Below, piece by piece: positions 61,101 through 64,000 of a stretch of 64,000 nucleotides of DNA. Source of the DNA: Datnioides undecimradiatus (lineage: Eukaryota > Chordata > Actinopteri > Lobotiformes > Datnioididae); the NCBI GenBank assembly GCA_008933995.1, contig WARS01000026.1, positions 9,360,768-9,424,767 of the forward strand. Reading direction: 5' to 3'. The first letter of the stretch is position 1. Every line of letters starts with the position of its first letter. The position numbers and the translations under genes are program-made. The notes beneath the pieces are model-generated. The model searched no databases. It was not told the DNA's origin and saw only the letters and a program-made list of their open reading frames with translations.

Positions 61101-62363
61101 TGCTGCTACCCTCCCTAAAGGTAAAAAGGAAAAATAAGGAGAGGAATTTCTCTACCGGGATAAACAAGGTATCATATCCTTATTATTAATATTGTATCTG
61201 GTAGTGGTGCTCTTACCGCTCTCACAGTGCAGAGTAGGCGACTGTAGCAGAAGAAAATGATGAAGAGGGGGATACAGAAATGGAGGACAAACATATAGAT
61301 GACGAATGAGGTGTTGTTGATCTCGGGCTTGGGAGTGTAGTAGTCAATCCCACAGGAACACTGCATTCCCTCTGGGATGTACCTGCATCCACACAGACAA
61401 AAATAATCTAAGAATTCCCATCAACACCATTACACTCAGTATTCGATACTACATATGTGTCTTTGAGTATATGTGTTGCAAGCAAATAAAGATAATCTCT
61501 GAGGTGCTTTATTGTGCAAATCATCAGTATAATAATAGTGTGTTTTTTTTAGTCTGGCAAGCACAGCGTAGACAGTGAAACATCCAGTACCGGGACCATC
61601 CAAACAGAGGGGGAGCAGCACAGGTCAGGGCCATGATCCATGTGAAAGCGAGCCCGGCGATCGCATGTTTCTCCCCAAAGCGGAAGTTGGTCATTGGTTT
61701 ACAGACCACAATGTAGCGCTCAATAGCCAAAACCACCAGAGACCAGAGAGCAATCTCTCCTGTGACATGAAGTAAAGCAAGTGTACATTTAAATACAGCT
61801 GACGTTTGCTCAACATACTCAGTAAATATGTAAAAAAAAAAATAATACTCAAGTACTCACTAAAATTTCTAACAATATGTTTAACAATTAATTACTAACA
61901 TTATACACAAGGGACATCATTTGATCTAAAAAACAAAAGCTAAATGAAATCATTTAACACACAAGCTAAATTTATACACTGTTTCACGCCCACACCTCTT
62001 ACCTCCTAAGGTGGCAAAGAATCCTTCAATGTTGCAGCCTGTGACCCCTAAGATGAAGTATCCATGCAGGGCTGTGTAGAGGGTGACTGTGAAGCCCCCT
62101 GTGACCATGAAGAGATCAGCCACCGCCAGGTTGAGCAGGACGTAGTTCAGAGGTGTCCTCAGCTTTTTGTGCTTAACGGTGACATACAGGGTGAGGAAAT
62201 TGATGGGGAAGGCGGTGATGATGAGGAACAGCATGTATGCAGCCACAAGAGAGTACTTCCAGGGCTCAGCCAGGTAATACTGAGGGTGCTCAAATGGGCT
62301 GCGTACCAACCCAGTCTTGTTAGACATGGGGACATAAAAGTTGGGTCCTTCTGTGCCATTCAT
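57975..62363 (-). CDS. exorh: Exo-rhodopsin (extra-ocular/pineal rhodopsin), complete, 5 exons, 354 aa
   Basis: This is a visual-type opsin: a seven-helix receptor that binds 11-cis-retinal and signals through transducin. Five exons (361, 169, 166, 240 and 129 coding bases) join in frame to 354 codons plus stop. The first four lengths and their split positions equal the human RHO exons as I know them. Key residues by bovine numbering: N2 and N15 glycosylation sites, D83, C110-C187, E113 counter-ion, E122, ERY 134-136, E181, H211, E247, F261, W265, A292, K296 (in FFAKS), NPVIY, CC at 322-323 and a C-terminal QVAPA (VxPx ciliary signal). Teleost rod rhodopsin is normally intronless, so an intron-bearing copy beside plxnd1 and ift122 points to exo-rhodopsin, expressed in the pineal. 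The alternative is a basal-fish RH1 that never became a retrogene, which the spiny-rayed repeat content argues against. Confidence 0.93.
58104..59494 (-). other. exorh: exorh intron 4
   Basis: AT-rich intron of 1391 bp that holds an imperfect inverted-repeat element at about 58770-59275 and an (ATA)-rich patch at 59340-59375. There is no coding sequence. Confidence 0.75.
58770..59275. mobile_element. Probable MITE with imperfect terminal inverted repeats, about 500 bp
   Basis: The tatcatgaat tc core at 58801-58812 recurs exactly as reverse complement at 59228-59239. Similarity continues on both sides (tgtatgt...ttgttgc versus rc tgtatca...ctgctgc, and taacgatgat versus rc taatgattca). The interior is AT-rich and non-coding. 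The target duplication and exact borders are not resolved. Confidence 0.45.
59495..59734 (-). CDS. exorh: exorh exon 4 (helices 6-7, Schiff-base lysine)
   Basis: Minus strand reads [20 protein letters not shown], then [20 protein letters not shown] and ends [15 protein letters not shown]. Length is 240 bp, with acceptor gtgctcag and donor gtaggt. It contains K296 in FFAKS, W265 and the NPxxY motif. Confidence 0.97.
60225..60625. repeat. Fish dispersed repeat (GGTGAATATAAATCCAAAATGTTC...CTGGCTCTTTAGCTGC type)
   Basis: Ordered phrases ctgaccatcc ggtgaatata (60254), aatccaaaat gttctc, cgagggaaat ttctggctct (60412), tagctgcaaa aggctccact and ttgctgagca ggtaatgta match a frequent fish genomic repeat from memory. 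Class and exact borders are uncertain. Confidence 0.5.
60955..61110 (+). repeat. tRNA-derived SINE-like fragment
   Basis: It has a tRNA-like head (acacagtgag caggcagact, then gaggacctgg gtataagct, near A- and B-box positions). This is followed by ctgccctcct gaagtgtcct tgagcc, a phrase typical of fish SINE bodies, then attaaatccc. The copy is degenerate. Confidence 0.6.
61217..61382 (-). CDS. exorh: exorh exon 3 (extracellular loop 2, helix 5)
   Basis: Minus strand completes Arg, reads [20 protein letters not shown], then [20 protein letters not shown] and ends CTVRA. Length is 166 bp. It contains E181, C187 and H211. The acceptor is ggatgcag and the donor gtaaga. Confidence 0.97.
61591..61759 (-). 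CDS. exorh: exorh exon 2 (helices 3-4)
   Basis: Minus strand reads G then [20 protein letters not shown], later [20 protein letters not shown] and ends LFGWS plus CG of a split Arg. Length is 169 bp. It contains E122 and the ERY motif. The donor is gtactg and the acceptor atgtcacag. The intron that follows is 208 bp. Confidence 0.97.
62003..62363 (-). CDS. exorh: exorh exon 1 (N-terminus, helices 1-3)
   Basis: Minus strand starts [20 protein letters not shown] at 62363 and ends EGFFATLG plus one base before gtaaga. The 361 coding bases end at the conserved opsin intron-1 position after G120. The start is certain from the family N-terminus; the context gcagccATGa has a purine at -3. Intron 1 is 243 bp. 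Confidence 0.97.
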
Positions 62364-62556
62364 GGCTGCAGTTGGTGATGTTCTTTCTTCTTTCCTTTGA
62401 GACCCTGACTATGGATATATGGAGTCTGTGCCTCTTCTTGGAATAAAATACTGTGAGGCTGGCTTGTCGTGCAGCTGTAGCGCAAATTGGGGAGAAAGGA
62501 TGGCTGGATCTTGTGGAAGTAAGATGTTCTCTGCAGCCCCCTGAAGTGCTGTGGCA

Positions 62557-62580
62557 CCTTTTAACAGACCGGCCGGATTA
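62557..62580 (-). promoter_or_regulatory. exorh: Putative exorh core promoter: CRX/OTX site plus TATA-like box
   Basis: On the minus strand TAATCC (plus 62575-62580) lies 10 bases upstream of TTAAAAGG (plus 62557-62564), about 195 bases before the ATG. TAATCC is the core site of the photoreceptor/pineal factors CRX and OTX. A start about 30 bases downstream would give a 5' UTR of about 170 bases. More TAATCC motifs occur on the plus strand at 62949-62954 and 63483-63488. This is prediction from motif and spacing only. Confidence 0.45.
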
Positions 62581-63761
62581 GGGACGTGCATGGAGCAAAG
62601 TGTTAGCAGAGATGGAATTAAGACACTCAATCTCCGTCTCCCTCTCTCTCAAATTCACACACACAAACACACACATATGTGCACACATATAAAGCATTAC
62701 AGCAGAAATCCCCAGAAATAGCAATGCAGTATGTTAAGCATTTTCAAGGTGAGAGGTTACAGACATGGCTGCCCGAACCCCATCATTACTGTCATGTGCA
62801 TCAATGCATCATTAGAATAAGATGAGAGCAGAGAGTGGGAGGAAAGGCAAAGAGGGAAACAGCCTATTTGTGATTTAAGCCGTTGAGAGTGGACAAACTA
62901 CAAATGAAATTTCTTGAGCAATCCAACTTATTTGCATCCGTGAAAGCCTAATCCCTAACCACTGCATAATGCAGAGCTCCACTCATAGCCTTAAGTGTAA
63001 TCAGAATCAGTGGGGCATACCGCTTATAGCATGCACTCTCCCTCCAGCTCTCTTTCATAGACACAAATCCTAAAGTTCAATCTGCAAGAGAACAAAGTTA
63101 ATATTCCTCAAGTTGTCTTTGTAACATCATTACGAAAACTCACTGTCATAAAAAGTAGCAAAATATTTTATTGAAAAGGCTTGGTTTTCCCTGGTAATAA
63201 TATAAAAAATACACATCTATACAACAAATGTCCCATACTGCTATAAAACCTAGTACAGCTTCAGTATATAACCTGTGGAATGCACTTGTTGGCAGATACA
63301 TCTGGTCTGTTAATAATAATATTCTCTACATGACAAATAGATGATTTCTAGAACATTAAAATAGTTTGTTTTTTTCAAATAACTTTATCATTACAGTGAT
63401 TTCTTTTCCCCGCTGTATATGTTCCATGTTCCCTTTAAGGTGATGATGTAATCAGTGACAGCCCGAGGTAATCTGATCCTAATAATCCAGTTGGGTTGAT
63501 TGGCTGATGGTGCACTTTTCTTACACTCTATAATGACCAACACACAAACACTGAAGGCATTACTGTTCTTGAGAAGGGATCTCGAGGAACAGCAAGTAAC
63601 ACATTCACCTTAGAACATTACCATGGGAATCTGTATGTTACACCAACAATATTACAAAAACGATGCAGAGACAAAACAATGATGAAATGTCAAAAGCAAT
63701 TAGCTTGCGGGCACAAAAAGCTTTAGAATGGTTTCAAATAGCTGCTCTAGTTTTAAGTAGA
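62581..63761. other. exorh upstream region and predicted ift122 3' UTR
   Basis: No coding sequence is seen. It contains CA-rich DNA near 62655-62690, homeodomain-type TAATC(C) motifs, and on the minus strand an AATAAA (plus TTTATT at 63167-63172). That signal would end an ift122 3' UTR of about 600 bases, leaving roughly 600 bases for the exorh promoter. Confidence 0.55.
63167..63172 (-). terminator. ift122: Candidate ift122 polyadenylation signal (AATAAA, minus strand)
   Basis: TTTATT on the plus strand, 590 bases past the presumed ift122 stop codon. It is a canonical hexamer; use is not shown. Confidence 0.4.
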
Positions 63762-63848
63762 TCAGTTTGGTTCATCGATGGGTCTGCGACAGTAAGGACA
63801 GCAGTTGTGCTGAAGCACCAGGAGCTCATAATCCTCACTGTGGAACAT
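63762..63848 (-). CDS. ift122: Probable last coding exon of ift122 (IFT complex A subunit)
   Basis: After a ccttgtag acceptor, the minus strand reads MFHSEDYELLVLQHNCCPYC then RRPIDEPN and TGA (63764-63762): 28 codons plus stop in phase 0. CCPYCRR is half of a zinc-ribbon, as expected at the C-terminus of IFT122 and its paralogue WDR35. IFT122 is the gene next to RHO in human, transcribed in the same direction, so position and content agree. IFT122 acts in retrograde intraflagellar transport and in delivery of membrane receptors into cilia. The rest of the gene lies beyond the window. Identification rests on 28 residues and synteny. Confidence 0.7.
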   Translation of the reverse strand: MFHSEDYELLVLQHNCCPYCRRPIDEPN

Positions 63849-63944
63849 CTACAAGGAAATACAAAGATAGAATCATCAGAACATAGACATTCAGAATAAA
63901 CAGATCTATAAACAGATTTATAGGAGACGAGCGACACAACAGAA

Positions 63945-63950
<6 letters not shown>

Positions 63951-64000
<50 letters not shown>
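63951..64000. repeat. (TC)n microsatellite, runs off the window
   Basis: Twenty-five uninterrupted TC units to the last base, preceded by eight A. It lies in the presumed last ift122 intron. Confidence 0.97.

Larger units (their letters stand above)
59735..61216 (-). other. exorh: exorh intron 3
   Basis: This 1482-bp intron is largely repeat-derived: a dispersed fish repeat at about 60225-60625 and a SINE-like unit at about 60955-61110. There is no coding sequence. Confidence 0.7.

Noticed and set aside
57975..62363. Rod rhodopsin (rh1) as the identity of the opsin
   Set aside because: Teleost rh1 is normally a single-exon retrocopy. Five exons at the ancestral positions and the plxnd1/ift122 neighbours favour exo-rhodopsin.

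Overview
This window is vertebrate nuclear DNA, almost certainly from a ray-finned (teleost) fish, probably a spiny-rayed one. Its genes are split by GT-AG introns, it is rich in (CA)n/(GT)n microsatellites, and it carries dispersed repeats of fish type. It also holds an intron-bearing rhodopsin of the exo-rhodopsin type, which in teleosts is the multi-exon counterpart of the intronless rod rhodopsin gene.

Layout. Positions 1-56955 (+ strand) hold the 3' nine-tenths of a plexin-D1 gene (plxnd1). I resolved 34 consecutive coding exons from 1267 to the stop codon at 56030-56032. Together they give 4311 nt, a single unbroken frame of 1436 codons plus stop. They run from the end of the Sema domain through three PSI domains, the IPT repeats, the membrane span, the juxtamembrane coiled coil and the split R-Ras/Rap GAP domain with its embedded Rho-GTPase-binding domain, to the C-terminal SEA tail. 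The exons encoding the signal peptide and most of the Sema domain lie upstream of the window. Positions 57975-62363 (- strand) hold a complete five-exon rhodopsin of 354 aa (exorh). Positions 63762-63848 (- strand) hold what appears to be the last coding exon of ift122.

The order plxnd1 > < exorh < ift122 matches my knowledge of the human PLXND1-(H1-8)-RHO-IFT122 block, so the window is a conserved vertebrate syntenic segment. The plxnd1 and exorh genes converge, with predicted 3' ends a few hundred bases apart. The exorh promoter is squeezed between its ATG and the predicted 3' end of ift122.

The genes do not form a pathway. Plexin-D1 is a Semaphorin-3E (and related class 3) receptor in vascular and neural guidance. 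Exo-rhodopsin is a pineal photopigment. IFT122 is an intraflagellar-transport complex A subunit needed in cilia, including photoreceptor cilia.

Introns and flanks hold at least three short inverted-repeat DNA elements, fish dispersed repeats, a SINE-like fragment, a decayed LINE fragment and many microsatellites. I found no CRISPR array, bacterial-type system or novel gene system. The most unusual items are the apparent loss of one whole cysteine pair from the second PSI domain of plexin-D1, a TTAA-flanked element 37 bases downstream of an exon, and two atypical plxnd1 splice sites.
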